DNA from: Spirosoma arboris
Lineage (GTDB): Bacteria > Bacteroidota > Bacteroidia > Cytophagales > Spirosomataceae
Assembly (NCBI RefSeq): GCF_009754945.1
Contig: NZ_WPIN01000007.1
Span: forward strand, 248,001 to 312,000
Direction: 5' to 3'
DNA: 64,000 nucleotides
Shown: in pieces, positions 8,940 through 18,611 of the stretch
Layout: each line of letters opens with the position of its first letter
Position numbering within the stretch: the stretch's first letter is position 1
Program-made: the position numbers and the translations under genes
Notes under the pieces: generated by a model
The model's database searches: none
What the model was told of the DNA's origin: nothing
The model's input: the letters and a program-made list of their open reading frames with translations, nothing else

Positions 8940-10656
8940 GTTTCAAATCGCCCCGCTTCAACGCTTTTACGGCGTAGTCTGCGGCCCTTGCGGATAGGGC
9001 CATATAGGTCAACGATGGGTTCTGGCAAGGCGACGATGTCATGGCGGCTCCATCGGTACAGAACACATTTTTGACGACGTGGTGCTGGTTGAATTTGTTG
9101 AAGACGGAATTCTTCGGGCTAGTTCCCATCCGAGCCGTACCCATTTCGTGAATGCTTAATCCCGGATGCGCCTGACTATCGAAACCTTCTATATTCGAGA
9201 ATCCTGACTTTTCCAGCATTTGAATGGCCTGGTCATGGGCATCTTTTCGCATTAGGGTTTCATTCTCTCGGTAGTGAACGTCCATTTTCAGGACAGGTTG
9301 CCCCCATTTGTCCTTAATTTCATCGGTCAAATACACCCGATTATCTTCATAAGGCATACACTCGCCAAAGGCATCAAGTGTAATTTTCCAGGTACCAAAC
9401 TGGGTAGCTTTCTCTTTAAAATCAGCCCCAAAGCCCTCGTCATGGTAGGCGTGATCCCAGTTTTCACGGTTGGTGTACACCTCAAAACCGTAACCCCGCT
9501 TAAAGGCCTGTTTCGCCTGATTAGGCAGGTTTCGGAAACGCGGAATGTATAAGCCTGCCGGGTGTCGACCGTAATAATATTTGTCTAGATCATGGTCGTA
9601 ATCGGCGGTGGCGCCTACATGAAAATGGTGATCCATTAGATTACGTCCAAGCTGTCCACTATCGTCCATGCCATTTGGAAAGCGCTTTGATTTGGAGTTC
9701 ATTAGGATATAGGTCGGACCCAGCGCCGATGCATTCAGGAAAATAATGCTGGCTTTAAACTCATGCCATTGGTGCGTTTGCTCGTCAATTACCCGAACAC
9801 CCGTTGCCTGGCCCGTCTTTTCATCATAAATGATTGAATTGACAATAGAATGTGGGCGAACCGTAAGTCGTTTGGTTCGACGGGCAGCAGGCAGCGTTGC
9901 GGATTGCGTGCTAAAATAAGCCCCATATGGACAGCCCCGCATGCAAAGATTTCGATACTGACACTTTGCCCGACCCAGATTCGTCTGTTCTTGGGTTGGT
10001 GCCGTCAGGTGAGCCGCTCGTGCCGAAATAACCTTGCGATCTGGAAATTCGCTATTTACGGTTTTTCGAAGATGAGCTTCTACACAGTTGTCGGGCATGG
10101 CGGGCTGAAACTGCCCATCAGGCAAATGCGGTAGGCCATCGCGGTTCCCGGCAATACCCGCGAACTTCTCGACGTAGTCGTACCAAGGCGCAATGTCTTT
10201 GTACCGAATGGGCCAGTCCGTCGCTATGCCATCTTTGGCGTTAGCTTCAAAATCAAGATCAGAGAAGCGAAACGAATAACGGCCCCACATCAGCGATTTC
10301 CCTCCAACCTGATAGCCCCGAATCCAGTCAAACGGTTTTTCTTCAACATATGGATTCTCCAGATCGTTGATGAAGTATTGATGAGTCGCTTCGGTAATCG
10401 AGAAACCCGTTCGATTTTGCACAGGGTATTGTTTCAGCAACTCAAGCGGCATGGCCTGATTATGGTGCGGAAAATCCCACGGATTCATGGTGGCCGTGTG
10501 GTAATCCTTGACATGCTCAACCATTCGTCCCCGTTCGAGGAGTAATACGTTGAGTCCTTTTTCGCACAGTTCCTTAGCCGACCAGCCCCCACTAATGCCC
10601 GAGCCGACAACAATGGCATCGAACTTTTTGCCGGGTGGAATAGATATGTTGTTCAT
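8935..10656 (-). CDS. GMC-family oxidoreductase (gluconate/glucose dehydrogenase-like large subunit)
   Basis: A 573-residue FAD enzyme. The N-terminal FAD motif is VVGSGISGGWSAKELCEKG, and the C-terminal signature HEMGTARMG...PCQNPSLTYMALSARAADYA is that of the GMC branch that includes membrane gluconate and fructose dehydrogenases. Around residues 235-250 there is a Cys-rich insert, CQYRNLCMRGCPYGA, of the kind that in some relatives holds an iron-sulphur cluster; that role is inferred. It probably oxidises a sugar or sugar alcohol, possibly to a keto-sugar. Enzymes of this branch often come with a small subunit gene (gluconate dehydrogenase subunit 3); none is adjacent. An upstream in-frame start at 10692 would add 12 basic residues; the ATG at 10656 leads directly into the FAD fold. 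It follows the CPBP gene by 60 bases. Confidence 0.87.
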   Translation of the reverse strand: MNNISIPPGKKFDAIVVGSGISGGWSAKELCEKGLNVLLLERGRMVEHVKDYHTATMNPWDFPHHNQAMPLELLKQYPVQNRTGFSITEATHQYFINDLENPYVEEKPFDWIRGYQVGGKSLMWGRYSFRFSDLDFEANAKDGIATDWPIRYKDIAPWYDYVEKFAGIAGNRDGLPHLPDGQFQPAMPDNCVEAHLRKTVNSEFPDRKVISARAAHLTAPTQEQTNLGRAKCQYRNLCMRGCPYGAYFSTQSATLPAARRTKRLTVRPHSIVNSIIYDEKTGQATGVRVIDEQTHQWHEFKASIIFLNASALGPTYILMNSKSKRFPNGMDDSGQLGRNLMDHHFHVGATADYDHDLDKYYYGRHPAGLYIPRFRNLPNQAKQAFKRGYGFEVYTNRENWDHAYHDEGFGADFKEKATQFGTWKITLDAFGECMPYEDNRVYLTDEIKDKWGQPVLKMDVHYRENETLMRKDAHDQAIQMLEKSGFSNIEGFDSQAHPGLSIHEMGTARMGTSPKNSVFNKFNQHHVVKNVFCTDGAAMTSSPCQNPSLTYMALSARAADYAVKALKRGDLKQ

Positions 10657-10668
10657 CTTTTTAAAACG

Positions 10669-10711
10669 CAAAGGAAGCAAAGGTAAGCGCAAAGAACGCA
10701 GAGTTTTTTTA
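10669..10711. repeat. Degenerate tandem CGCAAAG repeat
   Basis: Between the CPBP and GMC genes, short near-repeats of CGCAAAG/AGCAAAG/CGCAAAG/CGCAGAG follow one another and end in a T-run. It resembles low-complexity intergenic tails seen in many environmental bacteria. The function is unknown; the following T-run is on the plus strand, opposite to the genes. Confidence 0.5.
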
Positions 10712-10716
10712 CAGAC

Positions 10717-11652
10717 TTAGTGAGTTGCCTTTTGCAAAAAAGCAGCAATCTCCATGCCCCAGGCAATGCCGATGTGAATAAGCAAACCACCCCAAATGCT
10801 TCGGGTACTTAAGGCCAATACGCCCAACAAATAACCGCCAAATAAGGAAGAAACAGCTTCACCTAATGGCCGTCCAAAGTGGATAGAGCAATACCAAACA
10901 ACCATTGGCAACACCGCTCCATGCCCAAGAACTCGGCTCATTCCAATCACGAGAAAGCCTCGAAAAAGCAGTTCCGTTGGCACAAAATCCCAGCCATAAC
11001 AAAGTTCGTAGATGAAAGCTGTTACCCATTCTGGCACGCCGAAGAACTCATTGGCGTTGGTATCGCGGTAGGTCGGGTAAGATTGCAGGAAATCGGGTTG
11101 AAACGACGCCAATGTAATAAGCGGAATCATCAGAGCCAGCATCAATGCATATAATACCAAGCCCTTGCGTTTGGGAGCCATGCCATAAAAACTGCTCGGA
11201 TATGGGTCGACAAACTTATAGAAGAGATACAGAGGGAGTACAATCGTTAAAACCGATTGCAAATTGTGCAGGCAATAGTAAGCAAACACATAAATCTGCC
11301 CATCGAATAATTGTCGACTCCATTCGCTGTGCCCGTAAAACCCAGCGTAGATCGAATAGGAAATCAGCGCAACTCCACTACGAAGCCAGAAACCACGGGT
11401 TTGCCAGATGTCAGGACGATTATGAAAGTGCGTCCATAACCAGACACTAACGTAGTAGGCAGTGGCATATAGGCAAAAATAAAGAACTGGCCAGATTGGC
11501 TTACCCTGAAATGAGTCAATGTAGGCGTCTTCTAGATCAAAGTAGAAATTGACGGTAAGCAGCAACGCAGCCCAGGCAGCAATTGCCAAATAAAGGTCAA
11601 GCCGAAAATCAGAGCGAAGATGATTGCGCAGGTCGCGCCAAAGAACTTTCAC
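10717..11652 (-). CDS. CPBP-family (Rce1-like) intramembrane protein
   Basis: A 311-residue multi-pass membrane protein starting with GTG at 11652. The C-terminal third carries the three blocks of the CPBP/Abi family: TELLFRGFL (residues 226-234), IHFGRP (His258) and LIHIGIAWG (His293). In the canonical family the first block begins with two glutamates; here the first is Thr226, leaving Glu227, Arg231, His258 and His293. It may therefore be a variant or weakened protease. Seven to eight hydrophobic segments are visible (for example residues 21-38, 57-72, 123-145, 166-183, 243-257). The start lies 26 bases beyond the long hairpin at 11679-11760, which separates it from the large upstream gene on the same strand. 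Substrate unknown. Confidence 0.75.
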   Translation of the reverse strand: MKVLWRDLRNHLRSDFRLDLYLAIAAWAALLLTVNFYFDLEDAYIDSFQGKPIWPVLYFCLYATAYYVSVWLWTHFHNRPDIWQTRGFWLRSGVALISYSIYAGFYGHSEWSRQLFDGQIYVFAYYCLHNLQSVLTIVLPLYLFYKFVDPYPSSFYGMAPKRKGLVLYALMLALMIPLITLASFQPDFLQSYPTYRDTNANEFFGVPEWVTAFIYELCYGWDFVPTELLFRGFLVIGMSRVLGHGAVLPMVVWYCSIHFGRPLGEAVSSLFGGYLLGVLALSTRSIWGGLLIHIGIAWGMEIAAFLQKATH

Positions 11653-11678
11653 GTAGGTTTTATATCGGTGTACACCAG

Positions 11679-11760
11679 TTTTTGTCCTTCCGACGGAGGA
11701 GGAATCTCAAGTTTCGTAATAGTCAAGCTTGAGATTCCTCCTCCGTCGGAAGGACAAAAA
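11679..11760. terminator. 33-bp perfect inverted repeat with 16-base loop
   Basis: Bases 11679-11711 are the exact reverse complement of 11728-11760. The arm begins with five T and ends with five A, so the hairpin reads as a stem plus T-tail on either strand. It lies between the end of the 1678-residue protein gene and the start of the CPBP gene, both on the minus strand, and probably stops transcription of the former. Confidence 0.85.
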
Positions 11761-11764
11761 ACGG

Positions 11765-14700
11765 TTAAAATCCTTCTTTCTCCGCTTCTTTATCTTTTTT
11801 CTTTTCGTCTTTCTTTTTCTCTTCTTTTACAACCTTTTGCCCTGGCTGTATTTTGGGTTTTGGAGCAGGTTTGGCTTTAGTTTTATATTGATCGAGATAG
11901 CGATCTACAAAGAGTGTCTTCTCATCGACCGTAGCAGGCACAACTTCAATCGTAGCTTTAGCGGAGTTTTTAGAACCTGCAATCAGTCGATCGTTTATAT
12001 CCTGCTCTGAGGTAATAATAGCCAATTGACCTAAAGCCGTTGGCGAGTTACCCGGTTTGTAGTCGTAAAATACCCACACATCGGGTGAAGCCTCGAGATA
12101 AATACTGGCTTCATCTCCGTTACCTGTCTTTCTTATTTCGACAAAGCCGTCCATTTGGGCATTAATGTCGGCTGCCATAATATTCGACACACCTAACTGC
12201 CCGGTACTGTAAAAGGCATTGTATTTTGTAGACCAGCGTAGATTGGCGTTAGCCAAGACGAGCATCGCATTTAATTTTGGTGATGCCTGATTGAGCGGTA
12301 CATGTTGGTTTTGGGCTTTCACACGGTAAGCTTCGACCGCCTGTAAACCAATCAGGGGCAGCAATTTATCCGAAAGCCGGTTCAGATCATCATCAGCTGC
12401 TTCATCATTTTTCTCTTCCTGATTTGTTTTAACGAGCTTGTCGGAGATAAGGCCATTAATCGGATCAGGAACGGGAAAAGCGAAAGCCAGCAATGTATTG
12501 AATCGATATTGACTACTATCGATATTGATCCGTGCCGACCCAGCCGAGAGCAGGTATTCGTGCGGAGCTGCATTCAGGAGATTCAACTTTCCTTTGAACG
12601 TCATTAGCCCACGTGCATCGTTGAACGTAAATGCATTTTCTACTTCATCTTCTACAACAGCAACACTGGCAGTGCTATCAACCTTGGCGCTGTCGGTTTT
12701 CGCACTAGCCGTTGCAGGAGCTTCAGCAACAGGCTGGCTCGCTGGTGAATCGCTACCTTTTGACGTTATTCGATACACCTTATCCTTCTCGTCGTAGCGC
12801 ATAACACCCGTTGCAGAAAAGAGATCATCGTCTTTTGCATCTTCTTTGGGCGACAGGAAGGTTGGGTATAAGCCGGCCCCGCCCAACCGGAAATGAATTC
12901 CGGCAACTAATTGCTGCGCTCCTTCATTTTTTAGATTTTTATCTACCTTAATTTCAAGCCGCTCGGCTACTTTTTCTTTGAACGGAATCCAGCCACCAAC
13001 TAAATCCTGCCGTTTTTTCAGGGCTGGTTTAATAAATCCGTCCATAGCCAGATCGCGGGAAGGGGCCTGCATAGCAATGGTCCCCTTGAACAGCATTTTA
13101 GGCGCCAATTGCAGGTTATCATCTTCATCAACTTCAGCTCGGGCAACGGTGAAATAAGTTGTTACTGGCTTGGCTGCTGCCGAACGGCGACTTTTAGGTG
13201 TTTTCTTGGCATCGGCAGTCAGGTTAGCTGAGGCTACGGCAGGCGCTTCCTTCAATTCGAAACTACCCATTTTAATGCTGGCAGTATCTCCTTTGGCAGT
13301 AGCGAATTGATACGTAGCATCACCCGCAAAACGCGTCCGGGAAAGCACCTGAATGTTCCCGTTTTTCAGTCGGTGAAACAGATTAATCGTATCTAATTCG
13401 AGCTTTGCATTTTTTAGTGCCAGCATTTCGCCGTTACGCCGGATAGATACCAACCCTTTGTCAGGATAAATACGGGCATCTGCCGATGTGATATAAGGAA
13501 CACCGCTAATGTTTAAAGTACGCTTTTCCACATCATACAAAGCCGCCGACCCGTTGAAGGTTAGCCCTTCCTGCTCTTCGGCAGTAGCCGTGAAGGTTGA
13601 TGTTTTCACGTCGCCCTTCATGGCAATAGTTTTAGCATTTACATTCCACTGAGCCCGGTTAATGCTGGTTTTATAGGCAGCAAATGGGAATTCCATACTG
13701 GCTTGTACTGTATCGCCAATACTTTCCTTTTTCGTGATCGCTAAACCAACAATGCCTTTTACCTGGTTAAAGTCTACATCAATATCGTTCCCCAGCAGAA
13801 TGGGTTTACCAATCTGCGTTCCTGGAGTCTCAGTAGTCGGGACGATCTTAAAATGAGCATTACTAGCCAGGAAACCCTCTTTGTTAAATTTGATACTGTT
13901 TGAAATTGTCTCGGAATCTTTCCGACGCAGAGTTCCATTTCCAAATAATCCAGAAGAACGCAATACCAAACCACCTTCGAGATTGGTCGTTGCGCTGTAC
14001 AAATTGAAGTTATTTTTCTGCGTGGTAATGACCATGCTATCTGCTTTAGGCCACCACTTGAGACTGAAATTGTTCACCTGAACCTGCGGAAAATAGCCTT
14101 TCCCGATCAAGCCTTCCTTAATTTCTCCCTTTTCACCAGAGGCCAGCAGCGAATCAGTCATGAATAAAATGCCTTTGGTATTCAGGCTGGCCGTCATGTG
14201 GCTCAGTACGCCTTCAGACCGAAGTCCGCTTTTATCCATAACCACCTCACCCGTAAACTTTACCGTTGACGGTGTTGCCCCTTTCTTACCTGCATAAACA
14301 GGGTAGCCTGTTGCCGGTGCCTTGTGTACGAAGCCCAGTGTATTGTCGGGCATGGTTACTAGCTGTGCTTTGAAGGGTGGAAAAATGCCATCGGAGAAGA
14401 AGGTACCCACAAAGGAAATATCGCCCTTCCCAAGGCTATCGTTGTCAATAGCCGGAATTTTGAAATAGACTTTCTGATTATACGTGATATTGCCCCGCAC
14501 AGGTTGATTGAAATACACAGTCATTCCCTCAGGCATCACCAATCGCTGGGTAGTTTTCTTGCCGGCAACCTGACCGGATTTGTTATCGGCACTTGCTAAA
14601 TAGACTGTGCCGGGATTCTCGTATTTAATATCGCCCCCAATTTCTCCCTCTTTTCCCTGTGCCGCCAGTTTCTGTGACGAGAAGGTAATCGAGTCAATCT

Positions 14701-16801
14701 TGTTGAGGTTCATCGAGAACTTGTCGTAATTAAACTTAAGATCCCGACCCGCATAGCGTAACGTCCCGGCTTTTAGTTGACCGTTGAGCGTGAAGTCTCG
14801 GCCTTTACCAATTCGTAGTGTTTTATCGGACGGGTAACCAAATACCTTCAACGAATCCGATATTGTGAATTGATTAACCCCTCGGATGGTCAGAATTTTG
14901 TCGTCGAGATTGATGCTGGCGTTCTTGATACTATCATTTGAGGCAAATACCGATTGTACCTGGAAGTTATCATAGTCGCTTTTCTTCGAATAGGCCAGCA
15001 CATACAGAATCCCTTTCTGACTCAACCGCATCTCTTGTGTTATAGGATTACGAGTCATATACCCTTCCAGCACCATTCGATTCAGCGAACCCCGCAGCGA
15101 TACAGGGTTAACTTTTTTGGCAAACTGGATAATATCATCCTCATAGAAAATCCGTTGCTTTTGAGTCGAGATATAATTTGCTACAATTTGCAAAGGATGG
15201 AATCCATAGTCGACTGTCAGGTCGGCATAACGTTGCGGCTGGAAGTAATCGAACGACTCGAACCGTACCGGAACTTCCCGCTTGGCCCCAACCTGATAGA
15301 AATCAACCTTTCGACGTGGCAGGTCCCAGCGTACGATTTCGGGCAATATATAAAACTTATGGTATGAGTCGGCGTAGGGAACACGGGCGTAATCAGTCCG
15401 CTGCTCACGATCCAGCCAGGCAATACGTTGTTTTTTGTCATATCGCAGCATCACAGATGGATGCGTAATCGAATCGGTCTCTATGTAACCAATAAATGAA
15501 GCTGACGTAGCCGAAATAGTTGGCCGCGCTCCACCCTTTGTAGAAACGGCCGGTTTTGCCGGTTCGGTTGTGTTAAAGCCAGACTGTGCTAATCCTGCCT
15601 TAGTTGAATCGACAGACGTCGTGTCGCTCATGTTGAAATCGAATCGGCGGCTGGTTGCTTTAAAGGCCGGTTTCCCATTGTATTTAACCGTCAGTTGGGC
15701 AGGCTGTCCACTGGCCGATGCCCCCACCATTTGCGTTCCCGACAGGGCTAATCCACCCCGGTAGTCAATATCTGGCCCCAGGTCAGGCAGTTTAACGTCG
15801 TTCTGCCAGGACATGAAGCGCGGATATGTAATGGGCCCGCCTTTTTTCTTGCAGACGTATTCAAACACACCTTTAATCGGCTTGGCAGGTCCATAGGTCA
15901 ATACAACATCATCGGCCTGCAAACGCGGATTCATGGTCGTGAGTGCATACTCACTTAATGTTACAAAAATATCAGGACGACCAGCGTTCGTCCAGGTAAA
16001 CTTACCACCCTGGCCAACTAGGACACCATCTTTGAGCATTAAATCACCATTGGTATTCGCTAACACTGCCGAATCGCCATTCGCGACCATGGCTAGTGTC
16101 ACGTCTTTCAACGTAATCAGGGCCCCCGAAACGGTCGGAATAAGTCGACGCTGCGGAATGTATTGAGGTCCCAACTGACGCGGCTGCGTAGAATCAGCAA
16201 CAGCGGGTGTATCCCAGCCATCAAACCGTGATCGCTCAGCGGCAGCTTTTGCCGCTGCAATGGAATCTGCCGGCGTCTGAATCGCACCTGGCTGGACAGG
16301 TTTTATCGCTTCGACATAGCGCAGTTCATACGTTCCGCCAAGTGCATAAAGTTTGTTATAATTACTGGCATAAAGCTCATGCCGCTCCATAAATCGCCGA
16401 GTAGTTTCAAGGCTTCGGGCAAATGTTTTGGGATCATTAGTGTCGAATAACTTCTCGGCAATTGTTAATAGGCCGTCAGTATTGGTAGCGGGTTGTTGCT
16501 GAGCGGTCAGATAAAGGGCTTCATAGAAAGGCGTAAAGTGCGTAGCTGCCGGAAGCCGTTTCTGATTCATTTTCCGACTCAATACCATCACTCGTTCCTG
16601 TTGCTGTGCAGAGAGTCGATTTTCGGACCAGAGTGCCTGTAAATTCGTTCCCGCCCGAACAGCCACCGGCCCACCTGTCGCCATTAACTTCTGTACGTCG
16701 GCCATAAACTGGTCTGGCTTATCGGAAAGCCGAACCGCCTGACCGAACGAGACAGTCAGGGTGATCATGGGTATTATCAGACTATAATAAATACGATTCA
16801 T
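11765..16801 (-). CDS. Very large exported protein of unknown function
   Basis: A 1678-residue protein with a signal peptide (residues 1-21, ending SFGQA). I do not recognise a family. Residues about 25-200 look helical (many Gln/Ala/Leu). From about 220 to 1600 the chain is a long succession of short beta-strand-like stretches of 20-30 residues, for example GQLKAGTLRYAGRDLKF and SADARIYPDKGLVSIRR, broken by polar turns and by Lys/Ala/Pro/Thr-rich linkers near 1200 and 1380-1410. This is the look of a beta-helix or beta-sheet stack. The last 40 residues are a Lys/Glu/Pro-rich tail. There is one early Cys in CKKKGGP. No membrane anchor or sorting domain is visible. It lies 37 bases after prmA on the same strand and is closed by a 33-bp hairpin. 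An envelope-spanning or structural role is a guess only. Confidence 0.7.
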   Translation of the reverse strand: MNRIYYSLIIPMITLTVSFGQAVRLSDKPDQFMADVQKLMATGGPVAVRAGTNLQALWSENRLSAQQQERVMVLSRKMNQKRLPAATHFTPFYEALYLTAQQQPATNTDGLLTIAEKLFDTNDPKTFARSLETTRRFMERHELYASNYNKLYALGGTYELRYVEAIKPVQPGAIQTPADSIAAAKAAAERSRFDGWDTPAVADSTQPRQLGPQYIPQRRLIPTVSGALITLKDVTLAMVANGDSAVLANTNGDLMLKDGVLVGQGGKFTWTNAGRPDIFVTLSEYALTTMNPRLQADDVVLTYGPAKPIKGVFEYVCKKKGGPITYPRFMSWQNDVKLPDLGPDIDYRGGLALSGTQMVGASASGQPAQLTVKYNGKPAFKATSRRFDFNMSDTTSVDSTKAGLAQSGFNTTEPAKPAVSTKGGARPTISATSASFIGYIETDSITHPSVMLRYDKKQRIAWLDREQRTDYARVPYADSYHKFYILPEIVRWDLPRRKVDFYQVGAKREVPVRFESFDYFQPQRYADLTVDYGFHPLQIVANYISTQKQRIFYEDDIIQFAKKVNPVSLRGSLNRMVLEGYMTRNPITQEMRLSQKGILYVLAYSKKSDYDNFQVQSVFASNDSIKNASINLDDKILTIRGVNQFTISDSLKVFGYPSDKTLRIGKGRDFTLNGQLKAGTLRYAGRDLKFNYDKFSMNLNKIDSITFSSQKLAAQGKEGEIGGDIKYENPGTVYLASADNKSGQVAGKKTTQRLVMPEGMTVYFNQPVRGNITYNQKVYFKIPAIDNDSLGKGDISFVGTFFSDGIFPPFKAQLVTMPDNTLGFVHKAPATGYPVYAGKKGATPSTVKFTGEVVMDKSGLRSEGVLSHMTASLNTKGILFMTDSLLASGEKGEIKEGLIGKGYFPQVQVNNFSLKWWPKADSMVITTQKNNFNLYSATTNLEGGLVLRSSGLFGNGTLRRKDSETISNSIKFNKEGFLASNAHFKIVPTTETPGTQIGKPILLGNDIDVDFNQVKGIVGLAITKKESIGDTVQASMEFPFAAYKTSINRAQWNVNAKTIAMKGDVKTSTFTATAEEQEGLTFNGSAALYDVEKRTLNISGVPYITSADARIYPDKGLVSIRRNGEMLALKNAKLELDTINLFHRLKNGNIQVLSRTRFAGDATYQFATAKGDTASIKMGSFELKEAPAVASANLTADAKKTPKSRRSAAAKPVTTYFTVARAEVDEDDNLQLAPKMLFKGTIAMQAPSRDLAMDGFIKPALKKRQDLVGGWIPFKEKVAERLEIKVDKNLKNEGAQQLVAGIHFRLGGAGLYPTFLSPKEDAKDDDLFSATGVMRYDEKDKVYRITSKGSDSPASQPVAEAPATASAKTDSAKVDSTASVAVVEDEVENAFTFNDARGLMTFKGKLNLLNAAPHEYLLSAGSARINIDSSQYRFNTLLAFAFPVPDPINGLISDKLVKTNQEEKNDEAADDDLNRLSDKLLPLIGLQAVEAYRVKAQNQHVPLNQASPKLNAMLVLANANLRWSTKYNAFYSTGQLGVSNIMAADINAQMDGFVEIRKTGNGDEASIYLEASPDVWVFYDYKPGNSPTALGQLAIITSEQDINDRLIAGSKNSAKATIEVVPATVDEKTLFVDRYLDQYKTKAKPAPKPKIQPGQKVVKEEKKKDEKKKDKEAEKEGF

Positions 16802-16838
16802 ATCCAGCAGCTGATTGATGTTCGACAGTCGAACCTTA

Positions 16839-17669
16839 TCAGGGTTTATAAAATGACAAAGAAGTCCATTGATTTGTTGTTGCTCGATTGGCCAGACTCA
16901 ATCCGACCTCCAACGCTTTCTGTTCAATATCTGGCGCGTCGTTTTCGTAAAAACCACTCACAACAAGATACCCATTATTCCTCAATAAGTTTGTGTAAGA
17001 GGGGATTTCGGCCAGCAATATATTTCGGTTGATGTTGGCGAGTACGATATCGTATTGGGTCGTTGGGTCAACATCGGCAATGGTTCCCTGAAACACCGTA
17101 ATCTGTGGGCAGTCGTTTAGTTCAGCATTTTCGCGGGCATTTTCAACGGCCCACTCTTCAATATCGAAGGCCAGTACCGTCTGGGCACCCATTTTCTCAG
17201 CCAGAATCGCCAGAATGCCGGTACCACTACCCACATCGAGTACTGATTTTCCGGCAAAATCAAGGCCGAGCTGTTGTTCCAGCATCATGGCGGTGGTTTC
17301 ATGATGGCCGGTACCAAACGACATCTTCGGATTGATGACTATGTCGTAACGAAACCGGGCATCCGACTCATGGAAGGACGCCCGGACCCGAACCTGGTCG
17401 GCAACTTCTATCGGCTCATATTCTCGTTCCCACTCGGCGTTCCAGTTTCGTTTTTCTAACGAACTAACTTCGTAGGCTATTGCGGTCTGACCCTCGTATT
17501 TAACAATCAATTCCTGAATGGCCTTTTCATCAAAATCCGACTCAATGATGTAGGCATTCAGACCTTCGTCGGTTTCAACGAATGACTCAAAACCAAGTTC
17601 GGCCAGTTCGGCGGTGAGGATATCGGTATAATCGGGCGACAGGCGCAGTTGGAGTTCACAATAATTCAT
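16839..17669 (-). CDS. prmA: Ribosomal protein L11 methyltransferase
   Basis: A 276-residue class I SAM-dependent methyltransferase. The N-terminal 120 residues form the substrate-recognition domain. The SAM-binding motif is VLDVGSGTGILAILAEKMGA (about 143-162), preceded by MSFGTGHHETT, a hallmark of PrmA. The catalytic-side motif is DIVLANINRNILLAEIP. It should methylate lysines and the N-terminus of ribosomal protein L11 in the cytosol. Length fits the family. The start at 17669 faces the isochorismatase-like gene across about 135 bases that must hold both promoters. Confidence 0.93.
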   Translation of the reverse strand: MNYCELQLRLSPDYTDILTAELAELGFESFVETDEGLNAYIIESDFDEKAIQELIVKYEGQTAIAYEVSSLEKRNWNAEWEREYEPIEVADQVRVRASFHESDARFRYDIVINPKMSFGTGHHETTAMMLEQQLGLDFAGKSVLDVGSGTGILAILAEKMGAQTVLAFDIEEWAVENARENAELNDCPQITVFQGTIADVDPTTQYDIVLANINRNILLAEIPSYTNLLRNNGYLVVSGFYENDAPDIEQKALEVGLSLANRATTNQWTSLSFYKP

Positions 17670-17804
17670 ACATCAAAGTAACGAAAAAGGGGTAAGTTGT
17701 TCGATGTGTAGAACCTTTTTCACTTATTTCACTTTACCAGATTTTACCGAAACAACCTGCCTAACGATTCTATTATCCTAGATACAAACCCTCTCAAAGC
17801 AATC

Positions 17805-18590
17805 GTGAAAAACGCTTTCCTGATTATTGATGCTCAATACGATTTCTGTCATCCCAATGGCGCCTTATTTGTGCCAGGAGCAGAGCAAGATGTTGATCGA
17901 ATGGCCAAACTTATTCGGCAACATACGGGTCAGATTGATCATATTGTTGTTACGCTCGATACACATCATATTTTAGATATTGCTCATCCGCTATTCTGGC
18001 AGGATGCCACAGGCAATCACCCTGCACCTTTTACCCCGATTACGGGTGCAGCTGTTGATGCTGGCTTATGGATACCCCGTTTTTCTCCCGAAAAGGCCAT
18101 AAAATACGTTCACGATCTTGAAGCAGATGGGCAGTTTACCCATTTCATCTGGCCACAACACTGTTTAATTGGTTCACGGGGAGCTGCATTGCACGACACT
18201 CTACTCGATGCACTGAAGGATTGGTCTCGACAGCGTGATCTTGACTATGTAGCTGTGCAAAAAGGGTTATATCCCCTATCTGAACACTTTGGTATTTTTC
18301 GGGCGCAGGTGCCTGATCCAACCGTGCCCGAAACTCAACTCAACACTGCCTTGATTGATGATTTGGCACGCTTCGATACAGTTTATCTAATGGGCGAAGC
18401 CAAATCGCACTGCGTAGCCAATAGTCTCAAACAGCTGTTGGATTTTGCACCTGAACTTGTTTCCAAACTGGTTGTCGTGACCGATTGCATGTCTGATGTT
18501 ACAGGATTAGGCTACTTAGGCGATACAATTTATGCCGAAGCGCACGCCCGAAACGTCCGTTTTGTGGAATCAGACGCTATTTTCAACTAA
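17805..18590 (+). CDS. Isochorismatase-like cysteine hydrolase (nicotinamidase-related)
   Basis: A 261-residue cytosolic hydrolase of the isochorismatase fold, starting with GTG at 17805. The catalytic triad is visible as Asp9 (FLIIDAQYDF), Lys153 (VQKGLYP) and Cys203 (GEAKSHCVANS). The metal-type motif DTHH (Asp52, His54) is typical of nicotinamidases, as is WPQHC at 116-120. At 261 residues it is longer than bacterial PncA (about 210), with extra sequence around 60-110. Conversion of nicotinamide to nicotinate for NAD salvage is a likely reaction, but other amides are possible. It is followed after 21 bases by the LON-domain gene. Confidence 0.82.
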   Translation: MKNAFLIIDAQYDFCHPNGALFVPGAEQDVDRMAKLIRQHTGQIDHIVVTLDTHHILDIAHPLFWQDATGNHPAPFTPITGAAVDAGLWIPRFSPEKAIKYVHDLEADGQFTHFIWPQHCLIGSRGAALHDTLLDALKDWSRQRDLDYVAVQKGLYPLSEHFGIFRAQVPDPTVPETQLNTALIDDLARFDTVYLMGEAKSHCVANSLKQLLDFAPELVSKLVVVTDCMSDVTGLGYLGDTIYAEAHARNVRFVESDAIFN

Positions 18591-18611
18591 AACCCGTACC
18601 TTTTCGGCGTT

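Noticed and set aside
14954..15367. 137-residue plus-strand open frame inside the giant minus-strand gene
   Set aside because: It lies opposite a long continuous coding frame and has no family resemblance; a shadow frame.
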